Positions 10,580 through 22,524 of a stretch of 64,000 nt of DNA are shown here, piece after piece (the first letter of the stretch is position 1; each line of letters opens with the position of its first letter). The position numbers and the translations under genes were made by a program. Where the stretch lies: the NCBI GenBank assembly GCA_025617745.1, contig CM046861.1:13106516-13170515 (forward strand), in the 5' to 3' direction. A model generated the notes under the pieces. That model had not been told where the DNA came from. It made no database searches and saw nothing but the letters and a program-made list of their open reading frames with translations. This DNA is from Heliocidaris erythrogramma. Lineage: Eukaryota > Echinodermata > Echinoidea > Camarodonta > Echinometridae.

Positions 10580-10869
10580 GTTAACGTTTACACGTAGTAC
10601 ATAGCATTGATGCTATGTTAGCATCGATGCTTTGTAAATCTCGAAACTATTTCCATTGCGTTCATACAGGCCATGATCGACTTGCTTCTATCACCCACTT
10701 GTGACTATTCATCGCTCACTCGCTGCCAAAATTACTGCGCCACACACGGTGACCCGAGTATAATTGGTACATGCGAAGTTGCGAGTACGAGTGCAGATAG
10801 CAACGAGTGAAGCAGCGACATTACAAATAGTCACAAGCGCGGTGGGTGGTCTACCGCAAAGCATCGATT

Positions 10870-11484
10870 CCCGGGGGGGGGGGGCACTCACATATATATG
10901 TCACACATGTATGTGCCGCTGTGACGTCCCCCATTTTCAACCTTCTCGGGTCGCTCCCATGATATGCGATTTTCAGATTTTCACTAACCGCACCTCGATT
11001 GGCTTCCGACTCGCTCCCTAGAATATGAGAAAACAATGCGCACAGCCCATTGTCCGGGAACGGTCGCTCCCTAGCCTCCCAGGCCAGCGCAGCGGGGGAG
11101 CTGGGCGGCCTAGTGCCCCCTAACTGAACGCGGTATTACTAGTGCTAGCGGCGACTCAGCGATCTGCATGCGACATCGAGTCAGTGCAGTGGCGCGGCAT
11201 GTACAGCGTTAGAAACAGCGCTGCCACCGTTGACTCAGTTCATGCACCGTATGTGTACCAGAGTAGTGAGATCGCGAGCAGCTAAAATTAGCTCTGCCCA
11301 TGAGCCCTTTCGCTCCTTAGACCCTCAAAAATTAGCTTCCTCGATTAACCATTTAGCTCCTTAGACCCTCAAAAATGAGCTTCCTCAATTAACCATTTAG
11401 CTCCTTAGCCCCCTGTTTTGAGATTGGCAGCGGCACACCCACATCCAAAAACAGGTTGAGTGCCCCCCCCCCCCCCCCCCGGGG
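10870..11484. mobile_element. Non-autonomous element with poly-G/poly-C termini
   Basis: Left end CCGGGGGGGGGGGCACTCA and right end TGAGTGCCCCC plus poly-C and GGGG are inverted. Subterminal TGTGCCGCTG and CAGCGGCACA are also inverted. The interior has a tandem duplication of about 46 bp (11308-11400) containing TTAGCTCCTTAGACCCTCAA. It sits within a longer region with repeated AGCATCGATGCT motifs at about 10598-10630, 10858, 11484 and 11651. Confidence 0.55.
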
Positions 11485-11669
11485 CATCGATGCTTTGTCG
11501 CTGGATCCTGAGATTTACTCGGGCCAAACTCGCTGCCTGAATAGTTTCGAAGCCTAGCCCCAACTCGATGCTTCTATCTCGTGACTATCTGCGTTCAGAC
11601 AGCGTTTGGTCTTAAAACTATCTGGTCATGACCAAAATAGTCTCGAAACCTAGATAGCATCGATGCTAT

Positions 11670-12240
11670 CGCTAATCAGTCATATTTAAAGCAGCGTCCT
11701 TTTTCTTTTTCAATGGAGGTATTATTGTTCTGCTGTGCGCGCCAATAATTCAGTTACGATTTGTTTTAAGGGCCTAAAGAAGAAAGTGAGGCTATAATAG
11801 ATATGCCGATCAGAGATGACAAAAACCAGGCACAATGATGATGCAGGGTTGTAATAATGTTATGAATAATGTTTCAACATAGCTTGAGATGAAAGAAAAA
11901 ATCTCTTGGGTGCAAATTTCTGTAAATAAACTTCAATTCTAAATCTGCTGATTTTTTTTTCATTGACGAGCTGATTTTAATCAGGCAGCAATAGCTAAAT
12001 AAATGCAAAATAAAAAGAAATAGCCTCAAGATCAAATAAAGTACACCTGCAACAAACGCATTTACGGATTTAATATCGGTTCTGTTGTAGACTTCAAGCA
12101 GACTACTGCTATCTTCCGGAAAACTGTATTTCGTGCTAGTTCGTCGTTTTGTACAAGCTAGCTTATACCCATATATTTCACGTATTTTAAATGGGGATAT
12201 CGAGTGTTTTTAAAATTATGTTTTGAGTCAGAAGGCTTAT
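11670..12240. other. Intergenic stretch
   Basis: No gene or clear repeat recognised. Confidence 0.45.
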
Positions 12241-12242
12241 TT

Positions 12243-12800
12243 TTCATTTCGATTCATTTCATTCGTATTTATTTCACAAACCATAATAAAAAGCATTGTA
12301 TAATCATAACATATAATTATATAAATCTAAAAATCTAAAATGGCATAAAACAATAAACAATTATAAAATGACAGGAATATTGATAACAAAGGAAATATTG
12401 AGGGCCCGGTAAATGATATTGAGTTTTACGATAAAAAATGGTTTATGAGGCATACCTAAAGAAAGGACTAGGGCCTGCGGGCAAGGTAACCCATGTAAGA
12501 TTCGATGAATGTTTTTAAAAAAAAGAACACAAATTAGACTTGGAAGAGAGAAGAGAGTTGATAAGTAAAACAAAATAGAGAGAAAGTGGGTTGAATAAGT
12601 ACAGCCTCCAGAATATTCTTTATCATACAAATAACACCTATCTCTCGGAATATTTTATCTAATACGACGAGCACGGTATTATTGCTTGTATTCATTGAAA
12701 AGAAGGATGACTTCGCTATAAACACACTGAGAAATAGAGTTTCTGAATATACGTAACAAGTGAATAAAGCATAACGATTACGAATCACTTGTCGAACTGT
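12243..12800 (-). mobile_element. Non-LTR retroelement 3' end (minus strand)
   Basis: On the minus strand the region ends AATAAATACGAATGAAATGA followed by a short ATGAAATGAA-type tail, typical of a LINE 3' terminus. Short ORFs 12534-12788 and 12361-12630 do not show RT motifs, so only the terminal portion survives. Confidence 0.4.
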
Positions 12801-12827
12801 ATAAAAACGTCCTGCAATATTAACTGT

Positions 12828-13018
12828 CTGGGGAGTGTTTCACAAAGAGTTAAGTTTGACTTAAAGTCGCACTTAAATTCCTCGTTGAGTGTGGTATATG
12901 ACACATCACGCTATTGGATAATAATTATCTACCAATGAGATAACGCGTTTAATAGCGTATGCGCATTCGCACTTCGCACTCATTAAGTCAAACTTAACTC
13001 TTTGTGAAACACCCCCAG
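12828..13018. mobile_element. Foldback MITE, GTTTCACAAAG ends
   Basis: Left end CTGGGGAGTGTTTCACAAAG and right end CTTTGTGAAACACCCCCAG are inverted, and pairing extends through GAGTTAAGTTTGACTTAA. The general design (G-run, then GTTTCA-NAA) resembles the GTTTCAT family, but the core differs. Confidence 0.75.
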
Positions 13019-13316
13019 GTTTTCATAATATCAGAGCCACATATGAACAGAATCTTTGACGCTTAAAGAATTGTTTTAATTAAAAAATCCTGCAATTGAA
13101 AATGGGATATATCTCTTGAATAACGGTGAATAACGGTTACCATGGCAAATGAAATCTAAGTATATAAAATTATGTACAATGCGAAAGCAAATGAAAGAAT
13201 ATTATTATTATTAATATTATTACTTATAACGCGCTTTTCCCATTAGGTTCAAAGCGCTTACAATAAATTAAATCGTCTACAAACTATAAACTATCGAAAA
13301 GATGTGCTTTTAATGC

Positions 13317-14552
13317 CTATCTGAAAATTATTACTGATGAAGAATGTCTAATAGAAAGTGGAAAATCATTCCAGTATTTTGAAGCTGACACAGTAAACGT
13401 TCTATCACCAGCTAATGTTCGAGTTACTGAATATGTGAGGCGGAGAGGGTCACTGGCGGACCTTAGTAATCTAGTGGGCTTGTATAAACTCAGACAGTTA
13501 ATTAGATACTCTGGAGCCTGGTTATTAAGTATTTTGTAGACAAACAAGAGTAATTTGAAAATTATTCTTTGCTTCAAAGGAAGCCAATGTAGTGAGTTCA
13601 AGAGTGGTTGAGAAGGGTGGTCTCGAGAAACCTGTAAAATTAATCGTGCTGCCCAATTTTGTAATCGTTGAATACGAATCAACTGATTAGAGGGAATCGT
13701 AGAAAGAAGTCCATTGCAATAATCAATACGAGATAAAACTAGAGAACGGACAGCATTGTGACAAGCAGACTGATCGATGAACCTTCTGATTCTAGAAATG
13801 TTCCTTAAATAAAAAGTAAATGTTTTACAGATGTAAGAGATATGATGTGACATCGACATACACGGATCAAACATAACACCAAGGTTTCTTATTGTTTCTG
13901 AAGGTCTTATGAGTGTGCCACCAACATCTAACTGAACATTTGGAAGACTGCATAGGTTGTAAGCAGAAGCAGCAACAAAAAATTCAGTCTTTGAATCATT
14001 CAATTTTAACTTATTCACCACCATCCACTGTCTTATATCTGGTATACAATTCTGAAGTGTAACAAGTGCATTATCAAGAGCTTCAGGAGTCTTAGGATCA
14101 AAAGAAATATATAATTGTATGTCATCAGCATAAAGGTGATAATTAATACCATGATATCGAATGATGTCACCAACAGGGAGAGTATATATTGAATATGCTA
14201 TGGGTCCCACTATTGACCCCTGCGGGATTCCAAATTCTAGAGTTGTGGGATTTGACAATGTGCTGCCAATGTCAACTTGTGAAGACCATCCAGAAAAGTA
14301 TGATTTGAACCATGATGAAACTGTTGACCTAACACCTATTCTATTGAATAAACGAGATATGAAAATGTGATGATCTATTGTATCAAATGCTGCTGATAAA
14401 TCTAACAGCACCACAAACACTACATTATTTGAGTCAAGAGAAAACATTATGTCATTTTTCACTTTCATTAGAGCTGACTCAGTACTGCGACTTGACATGT
14501 AGGCATATTGGAGAGAATCAAAAAGATTATTAGATGAACCAATTGTGTACAT
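13317..14552 (-). pseudogene. Reverse transcriptase core and C-terminal domain, L2/CR1-like
   Basis: The 411-codon open stretch shows RT motif A (LLDLSAAFDTIDH), motif B (FGIPQGSIVGP), motif C (YHLYADDIQLY) and the thumb (NKLKLNDSKTEFF, then RNLGVMFD). The LINE C-terminal tail (LHWLPLKQRIIFKLLLFVYK, then YWNDFPLSIR) follows. The catalytic Asp residues of motifs A and C are present. It is disconnected from its N-terminus by a frameshift near 14555 and ended early by TAG, after which ALKAHLF continues in frame. It would have copied element RNA at nicked target DNA; this copy is inactive. Confidence 0.8.
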
Positions 14553-15313
14553 GCTGCTTTCTCAATGAGTTTACCCAAAAATGTTAAGTTTGAGACTGGC
14601 CTATAATTACTGAGATCATTTTGGTCCAAGCCTGGTTTCTTCAAAAGTGGTTTGATGGTTGCAAAATGTGCTTCCTTGGGGAAAACACCTGTGGAAAGAG
14701 ATTGATTTACTACATTTGTGAGCAAAGGTAATACATGAACAAGGTTCTCTTTCAAAAGCCAAGTTGACGTAGGGTCAAGGCGACAGGACTTAGTAGCTGA
14801 TGACAAAATGATTCTGGACACTTCTGACTGAGTAAGCAACTGAAAATCTGCAAAAAGAGGAATGTTTTGATTTTCAGTGTCACTAAACTGAATATTACTA
14901 GGTCCAATACTGGCATCTAGTTCGCTTCTTATTCTTTTTATCTTATTTACAAAAAATGAAGAAAACTGATTAGATAATCTGAGTGCAGAATCGTATAAGG
15001 GAAGTTGAATCAACTTCTTATTCAGAAGTGAATGAATAATCTGATAAACCTCCTTGGCAGAACAAGAACTCAGCTTATCTTTCAAGAAATTTTCTTTTGC
15101 AATATCAATGATATGGCATGTATTCCTACTAGCTTCTTTGAACAATGTGCGATCTGAGTCTAGTCTTGTCTTTTTCCATTTTCGTTCAGCTTTACGGCGG
15201 TGCTGACGAGCAGCAACCACAGACTCATTGAACCAAGGTCTGCGTAATTTCAACGGACGAGAATGGTGCACAGGTATCAAGTACCTTAGTGATACCAGAA
15301 ACATACCAATCAA
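14468..15313 (-). pseudogene. Retrotransposon linker and N-terminal RT segment
   Basis: Contains the basic linker (PWFNESVVAARQHRRKAER), then SRIILSSATKSCRLDPTSTW and the RT fingers (ATIKPLLKKPGLDQNDLSNY, then RPVSNLTFLGKLIEKA). The frame then leaves RT; the continuation is in the 13317-14552 frame, so a single-base indel near 14555 is inferred. Confidence 0.75.
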
Positions 15314-15335
15314 AAAGAGATATACTATCTAATTC

Positions 15336-16095
15336 TTAAGGTTGAGATGAAACTAAATGACTTAGGGCATTAGTAAATTGAACTTTATCAATCTTGCGAT
15401 AGTTGCGTAGGGAAGAAGTAACAGAGACTGGCCCTGATTTCTGATGAGCCAGTAAGAAACAAATCATGTAATGATCAGAGACGCAAGTATCAACTGTATG
15501 ACAGTGTAGAATAAATGAATCATCTCTTGTAAAAACCAGATCTAGAGTGTGACCAAGGTTATGTGTTGGACCCTGGACATGTTGAATGAACCCAGCGGAT
15601 GTAATAATTTTTCTCATATCCTCCCAATGAACATTAAAGTCTCCCAATAACACCAATTTTCCAGGACATAGTGATATCTCACATACGTATTCATCAAATT
15701 CTTTTAAGAAATCAGAACTTGTGAATCTATTTGCTAAAGAAGGTGGTGGTCTATATACAATGAAAAAATGGATTGAACTTGACAAGTCGGTAACATGAGC
15801 ACATTCAAATGTAGAAAAACTCAGATCTGTTTTCTTAAACATCAACTTAAGCATGGATTTATGCAATACACAAATTCCACCTCGACGTGTACTTGTATTT
15901 CTTGGTGAATTAATAAAAGTATAACTTATAGGAGTGCACTCCCCAATCACTACATCATCCTGAGTATTTAACCAGGTTTCGGTAATGCACATGACATCGC
16001 GTATTAATATTGTATTCATGAATATACTCGGTAACATTATGTAGTTTTATGTAGTTTTGTTTCTAACAGAATGTGCATTCCCGGCATAAACAGAC
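15336..16095 (-). pseudogene. AP-type endonuclease domain of the retrotransposon
   Basis: Visible EN motifs are NAHSVRNKTT (start, before a TAA), VMCITETWLN, STRRGGICVLH, FFIVYRPPP, LVLLGDFNVHW, GHTLDLVFTRDD and CVSDHYMI. The metal-binding Glu, catalytic Asp of GDFN and His of SDH are all present. This domain nicks target DNA for target-primed reverse transcription. A stop inside the first strand and one at 15336-15338 break it. Confidence 0.8.
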
Positions 16096-16518
16096 ATTAC
16101 AACTAAATCTTACATTAGAATTATCAACATATGACACTGATCGAAGATTGGCCATATTCCTTCCCCTCTCTTTATGTAGATACCGGTTTGTATCATTCCT
16201 TTTCTGTCCCCCTCTCTTCCCTCTGAAATGTGTCTGGATACCAAGTTCCTTAATCCGAAGCATGCATACATTCTCGTGGAGCATGCCCCTGTTCTTACGC
16301 GTATTGTGAGCAATGTTCGACAATCCACTTGTCACTACCTTAGGACTGTAATGCCTCCATGCGGGATTGCACTGCAAGAGGAAATCTCGGTCATAAGCCA
16401 TCCGTCCATGAGTTCCATTGCACGATAAGAATGAAGATTGCTTATGATGAGTCCCATAGTCCCCGAGAGCATATTCAGTTGCTGGACCTGGATTAGGGTC
16501 GACATCGCCAGACTTCAC
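16063..16518 (-). pseudogene. Retrotransposon N-terminal piece with 2A-like motif
   Basis: The frame starts immediately after TAA with VKSGDVDPNPGPATEYAL. NPGP preceded by GDV-acidic-x matches the 2A ribosome-skipping consensus; related motifs at the N-terminus of APE-type LINEs in sea urchins are established. The third position is D where the canonical motif has E, and the hydrophobic run usually found before 2A is lost or degraded. Downstream is a basic, Cys-containing segment of unknown role that runs out of frame before EN. Confidence 0.55.
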
Positions 16519-16739
16519 TTAATAACTGGAACTTAAATGTTGCCGTTGAATTTTGATAGTACAGCTGGTGATGTTTCAAGCAATGAACCCAGGATACCGA
16601 AGTATGAAGATATCCATGTCCATGTACATGATGTGGCACAGCTGCATGCAGTTGAGACTTGGACGGTAGATAAAATGCTAAAGATAAACCAAAGTCTCAA
16701 TAGCTCCATTGTAATGCACTAATGCTACAGTATAAGATC

Positions 16740-17480
16740 AATGAGTTACATGTACAATACAATAGCTTCTAAAGTTGAGTGAACATGAATAGTGAACACC
16801 AAGTACATACATGTAAGTAGTAGGCAGTCAACACAATACACAGCCTACATGTACAAAATGGCATACAGATACATACAGAGTAGATCAAATCAGATCCAGC
16901 GCAAAAAATATTGAATCAAATTTCTCACCAGATATTGAAAAATACAACCATAATTTTTGGCAAATTGTATCAATGCACATAACAAATCTGTCTGATACAA
17001 CTGAAAAGTCAAAATCCACAGAATAACAGTGAAAAAATAGTCAAAATATCAGAGCTTAAACTACCACATGTCAGCCACGCAGGGCGACAACACATGAATG
17101 TCAAAGAATAACGGTTGCGTGGCTTAATCAAATATCCCCATGGCCTCTCTTAGAAATATCTTTCAATTTTTCATACACATAATTATGTGTGATATGTGAA
17201 ATACCATTCTTTACAAGTTTTCACTGCAATATCATATGACACAAAACAGATAGAGGTTTTTATAAATCGGGTTCCAGAATGTAGGCATTCTAATTGATCA
17301 AAATGATATCACATGACCGTGCATTTTTCTTTCCTACCCTAAGAGTTCCCGTCAAAAATGATAATACACGGAAAAAAGTGATAATGCACGGCTGAGCTGC
17401 ATAATGAACTCGAAAAGTCCGATTCATTATCCCATTGTAGCTTAACATTCGGGCAGTGCATATTCACTCATGCACTCGCA
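16740..17480. other. Intergenic stretch
   Basis: No supported gene or repeat recognised. Confidence 0.45.
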
Positions 17481-17489
17481 AACACGATT

Positions 17490-17985
17490 TTGTATAATAA
17501 TCATGTACTAAGTGTTAATGACGTCCTTTTATTAATATGGGTGTTAACAAGGCGGAATGAGTACATGATATACTTGAGCGCTAATTACTTCGTTAATAAT
17601 GTCTACGGTGCATGCCATGAGTGTCACAGCGTGCAGGATAATATTCTGATAGCTATCAGATAATTATTATTACAATAATTACATCCTACCTACGAGCTTG
17701 AATTAGTGTCATGAACTGAGCAAGTGACAATTCATAAAAATATTTACAATATTTTCAATAGTGTAAAAACGTTACACACTCAAGTTTATTTAGAGAAAAA
17801 AAATATTTGTATAATAATCATGTACCAAGACGTCGTTGTATTAATGAAGTCGTTGTATTAACAAGGCTAAATAAGCACCTGATATACTTGAGCGCTAATT
17901 ACTTGGTTATTAATGTCTAAGGGCAATGAGCGTCACAGTGTGAAGGATATAGGCACTATCATATTATTATTATTACAATTAACGC
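17490..17985. repeat. Diverged two-copy repeat, spacing about 318 bp
   Basis: TTTGTATAATAATCATGTAC and GATATACTTGAGCGCTAATT occur in both copies (from about 17490 and 17808), each ending in an ATTATTATTACAAT run. Divergence suggests an old tandem duplication. Confidence 0.6.
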
Positions 17986-18239
17986 AGGCGCGTAGCCAGG
18001 AAAGATATAAGATTTCATCAATTACAATACTAAAAAGTACTAACTAAAAAATCTAAGAAGGCGAGGCCGGGTCACAAACAGAACATCTTGACTAAAAATT
18101 TGTTAACAAATATTTATGTGTCCTTAAACGAAACCTGCATTACTAAATTACAAAATCCAGATATTGTGTTTCCTAGTCTAATAACACTAGGCTGTCTGTT
18201 CCAACAATCACTATCTCCAAATGTCGTTAATTTTTTTTG

Positions 18240-18460
18240 AGGGTACTCTTTCTTCCGAAGTTTCATAATTCCGAAGGTTCGTAATTCCGAATATGAAAAA
18301 TGGTTCGGAGTTAATTCCGAAAACGCAATAGAGCCCTATAATGACTTCCCGAAATTAAGAACCGTCAGATTCTGTATATGAACCCTTTTTCATTTTCGGA
18401 ATTATGAACCTTCGGAATTACGGACCGTCGGAGTAACGAACCTTACTATCAACCTTTGAC
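18240..18460. repeat. Cluster of TTCGGAATTA palindromic modules, A
   Basis: Multiple short units such as TTCGGAATTATGAACC and complements like GGTTCGTAATTCCGAA lie close together in both orientations. The same modules recur at 21180-21330 and 21521-21600. Confidence 0.6.
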
Positions 18461-20910
18461 TTCGAAAAAAAGATATGTAACCGAAAATTTGTCCTGTGGG
18501 TAGGTCGTTTTAAAATTGCGGAAGATGCAACTGCCCTCCTATACACTTTGACTCCTTGAATAAGCGTCTTGTATGATTTCGCAATTAATTATAAGGGAGT
18601 GAGAATCTGAATTTTACACCCAAATGGTAGTTTATGTCACGTATTAACAGGTTGCTATAGCAATAAGCAATCAAGTGGCCTTCATCATTATGAACTTGAT
18701 ATCACATGATGTGCAATATATATCAACTGCTTATCAAAACCAATCCTGTAAAAAAAGTGTATTCGAAAACATTTGTATTCATATAAATGATTGCCATGGC
18801 AAATTTAATTCAATATGATACGTTATACGAAAGTGTGTAGAATAAAATGTTCATGAAGATGAGCAGGTTTCCATCAATTCTGAAACTGTACCGCCCCCAA
18901 CAAAAAACAAAACAAAAAAAATAAAAAATAAATCAATAAATCAATAAAATTAAACAATAAAAAGAAAAAGAAATAAAAGAAATAAAAGAATATCAAAATG
19001 GTAAAAACGAAATTGGATGAAAGCTTTTTCACCAATTTGGACGACATCTTGATTGTCCAAAAAGAGATCACCTTTAAAAATATATATATATTTCAATTTT
19101 GTCTTAATTCATTAAGCACATTTTGACAAGGAGATAAAAAGATGGATTAATTTAATGATGCTTTTGGTTCACGGATACCCCTGAATATAAATGACATGGG
19201 TATCTTATCAAGATTAGATTATAACTGTTCATGTCATATTGAAAAAAATACTACTTACCTCAGATCCGATGGTATTAAGGTTATTTAAGTGCAGAAGAAT
19301 AATCTTGGTGTGAGAAACAAGTAATGGCGGGAAATTGTGATGATTGTGTTTGTATCCGTGATTCATGTCAATCAACCCGCTGCACCATCATGTCCATGGG
19401 ATAATGAATATGTTGTAGTGTCTCTACAGTGTGCGTGGCGGCTTTATATTTTGTATAGAAGACCCTGAAGTGCTTAAAGATTACAGATCACAGAACAGGT
19501 AGTCTCTCTCTTTTACGCAACTAACCTCTTACTGACATGCAGGTTGTTTTTGTTGTTGCTGTTGGTTTAATGGCGATTTTCCATCGGTGATCGGATGATA
19601 TTGCCCATTACTGACATAAAAGTATACTTACTTACATAAAGGTATTAAGTATAATTATTATAGGGTCAAAAGCCAAAAATCGCGAAGATTCAGGATTGTG
19701 AAGGTTTAACTGAATGGAAAGAAATAGTTATCAATAAATATTGAATTACCTTGGGATTGTTATTGGGAAGAACTGAGTTGGAATAAGCGGGATAAGGTTA
19801 AATGAGATCCCATTTGTTGCGAAGGCAAAAATCTTAAGAAGGTCATCTGACAGAAAGAAACCCTTTTGTAATATCGGATCCTGATTCAATCTTAAATTTT
19901 ACTCAAGGCAGTTCGAGTCCGTGCATGGGACTAATAATGAGGTTTTAATTAATGAATCACGTTCAAAATGTGCATGCCTTTTCGTACGCATTATAGTTGA
20001 CATGTTCAACAATAGGGCACTGAGATTTTTGAAAGCGGACAGTGGTCACCTTTTCTATTTTTCTTGCATGGGTGGCCTCAAAAGACAGGTTCGACTAGTT
20101 GTTAGTGTAAGTTTTAGGTAGTATACATTATTTCCCCGCTGTGGGCCATGGAAAAAATCACTGCTGCACTTGCATAAAGAAGCACCAAAATCAGTGCTGG
20201 TAGAACTGAATTCATTTACAATGCTTGAGGACTTCATTCAACAACTTTGGTGTTTCCCAGATTACAATTAAGGATCTGTTCCTTTTCTCATTCCTCGTGA
20301 ATATGATTTCAGCTAGCTAATCCTCCCTATACTTCCGACGCAAAAGATGGACCTTAATAATTAAGACCACGTACGCGGAGATGTTGCCCAATACTATATG
20401 CAGTTCGTGTGTTTATTATAGAGAAAAAAATTGTCTTTGTGTAATAATTCCTGATCATGTGAGTGAAATATAAGCCGGTTTGTTTTTCGCAGTTGTTGTT
20501 TGCTTTTTGCTTTTTATGATGGGAAGGGGGATTTGAAGGTGGGGAATATTCTCCTGACACATATACATGAAGAATCAGATCACAGTGATCGAAATGTCGC
20601 GAACCAATAATAAGTTAATAACAGATCTTAGAGCTCTTAAGAGGAGCTCACCAGCATTTTTCAGGGCTCATCTTATTCCTTACATCATCATGTAATCCCG
20701 AAATCTTTACTTACAAATTCATAATCACATAATCCATTCTATGCCCTGAATTATATGAAAACCTACAAATTGTAGCTTTAAAGAAGACAGAAGAAGAAAG
20801 AAGAAGTATAGAAGAAGATGAAGAAGGGGGAGTAGGAGGAGGACACTTCTTCGCATGTTGAACTCCGACAAGGAATCTTGTTAGTTTCTCAAAGCGGTGA
20901 TCATTTACAT
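18461..20910. other. Intergenic stretch
   Basis: No gene seen. Short ORFs here are AT-rich and lack domain features. A low-complexity A-rich stretch lies at 18898-18990. Confidence 0.45.
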
Positions 20911-20915
20911 CTATT

Positions 20916-21075
20916 CAGTGGCGGATCCGGGGGGGGGGGGCACAGCCGGCCCGTGCCCCCCCCCCCTTTTGGAAGAGAAGTATGAATTTTTACCATAGAC
21001 GATCCGCCATTTTCTCGATTGTGCCCCCCCCCCCTTTTAGAGTGAAGACCTTTTTTTTTTTTTTTGCTTGTCAGG
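20916..21075. mobile_element. hAT-like element end with poly-G/poly-C tracts
   Basis: Begins CAGTGGCGGATCCGGGG, with poly-G then CACAGCCGGCCCGTGCC, poly-C, another poly-C and a poly-T run. A facing end (CTCCGCCACTG) occurs at 22009-22018, but the 8 bases outside the two ends do not match, so they belong to different or rearranged copies. Confidence 0.5.
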
Positions 21076-21179
21076 GAATTGTGGAGAGAAACTGGACCCC
21101 ATAACCCCTTACTGAGTGATTTTTGAAGGTTTTTGAAGATTTGGCCCAAAAAAAATTTCCGAAAAGTTATGTAGGACTA

Positions 21180-21600
21180 TTACATTTTCGGAATTACGAA
21201 CCTTCGGAATAACGAATCTTCGGAGTAAATGCATCAAAAGTTCGGAATTATGAACGCTATATCATTTTCGGAATTATCATGAACCCCCTGCTATGGGAAA
21301 TTTGTGTTTCGGAATTACGAACCATCGGAAAACGGGTACACCCAGCATGTCATCGTAAAAAGCACCGTATGTAGTTTTTTTAAGCTTTGCATTTAGATTC
21401 AAATTATATTCAAATAAAAATAAAATGGTATCAGATCTGTGAGGCTATGCCCATTGGTATTGACCCTAGCTTTATAGTCACCAAGCCTAATAGATCCTGT
21501 GGACAAGGTTACTTATAGATATTCCGAAGGTTTGTAATTCCGAAGATTCGAAAATGGAACAGGGATCATAATCCGAAAATGGAATAGGGTTCAAAGATTT
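21180..21600. repeat. Clusters of TTCGGAATTA palindromic modules, B
   Basis: TTCGGAATTACGAACCTTCG, TTCGGAATTATGAACG and ATTCCGAAGGTTTGTAATTC-type units repeat with short spacers, as at 18240-18460. Confidence 0.6.
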
Positions 21601-21672
21601 AGCAAAGACTTTCAAGAAATCTACTCAGGGGCAATTTCAATGCCCTGTTGTATTGCCTAAAGAAAAAATGTA

Positions 21673-21829
21673 CTGGGGGGGGGGCGTTTCATGAAAGGAC
21701 TTGTCAGATATTTTTTCCGACAAATTTGCTCTCAGCCAATCAGATGCAAGGATTTCAGTAGCTTATAACAGTTGTCGGATGAAATATCTGACAACTTCCT
21801 TTCATGAAACGCTCCCCAGATTATGCATG
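21673..21829. mobile_element. Foldback MITE, GTTTCAT family, copy 2
   Basis: Ends CTGGGG-poly-G-CGTTTCATGAAAG and TTTCATGAAACGCTCCCCAG are inverted. Subterminal TTGTCAGATATTT and AAATATCTGACAA also pair. The centre has the shared core CAGCCAATCAGATGCAAGG. Confidence 0.75.
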
Positions 21830-21959
21830 TTATGCAATACAGGGGGGGGGGAGGATTTTGTAAAATGTAAAATAGAGGGCACAGTGCAGTAAAAGTACAC
21901 AAGAGGGCAAATTTTGTTGATTGTGTACTTAAGGTATACCAGTTGGGTTTCAAAGGCGT

Positions 21960-22018
21960 GGGGGGGGGGGGGGAGGTGGGGCACGGGCCGGTTTTTCCCC
22001 TATGTCGCTCCGCCACTG
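21960..22018. mobile_element. hAT-like 3' terminus
   Basis: A poly-G tract, GCACGGGCCGG, then a terminal CTCCGCCACTG. Only one end is visible. Confidence 0.45.
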
Positions 22019-22397
22019 ATGCAATGCGTCATCAATGTAATATTCACACTTGCTAAAGGATGATGGACAAGGCTACTGACATAGCCTATAAGTTTGATTT
22101 CTTAAAAGACTTTGCGAACGAGTTAATGTAGTTTTTCCTTCAAAATTAGAAAGGATACACGAAAGCCACCAATTACCCCGAGATCCTACATATATCAACA
22201 AAAAGGAATTTCATAGTTATTAATTAAAAAGTATAATTCTTACATTAGACTAGGTATAAAAAGTTCTTTCTTACCAGAGCAAGACGAAATAAGGAGAAGT
22301 TCAGAGCTAGATGAGGATTGCGCGACAAAATAGTTGAAGATGTACTACAATGACCATCCTCTACCTTCTTCCTTATTGGACATTTCCAATTTCAAAG

Positions 22398-22428
<31 letters not shown>

Positions 22429-22524
22429 ATGATATTTCATAACCGCGTGTTGGAAAAGCATGAAGAGAGAAACAATTAATGAATTCCAGAGAAGACATTG
22501 GTAATGCATTGAATTCCAACTTTC

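Larger units (their letters stand above)
13199..16540 (-). mobile_element. Decayed L2/CR1-type non-LTR retrotransposon
   Basis: From high to low coordinates the minus strand carries a 2A-like N-terminal piece (16063-16518), an AP-endonuclease domain (15336-16095), a linker and the start of RT (14468-15313), and the RT core with C-terminal tail (13317-14552). The 3' UTR ends AAAGCGCGTTATAAGTAATA with an ATTATT-rich tail, as in L2-like elements. At least four frameshifts or stops separate the pieces: TAA just upstream of the 2A motif, TAA near 16040, the EN/linker junction near 15330, the frameshift near 14555, and a TAG at 13317-13319 where FR should run into ALKAHLF. Assignment to L2 rather than CR1 rests on RT tail similarity and is moderately sure. 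Confidence 0.8.

Noticed and set aside
20916..22018. One 1.1-kb hAT element spanning both ends
   Set aside because: The 8 bases outside the two CAGTGGCGG-type ends do not match, and a separate MITE lies between them.
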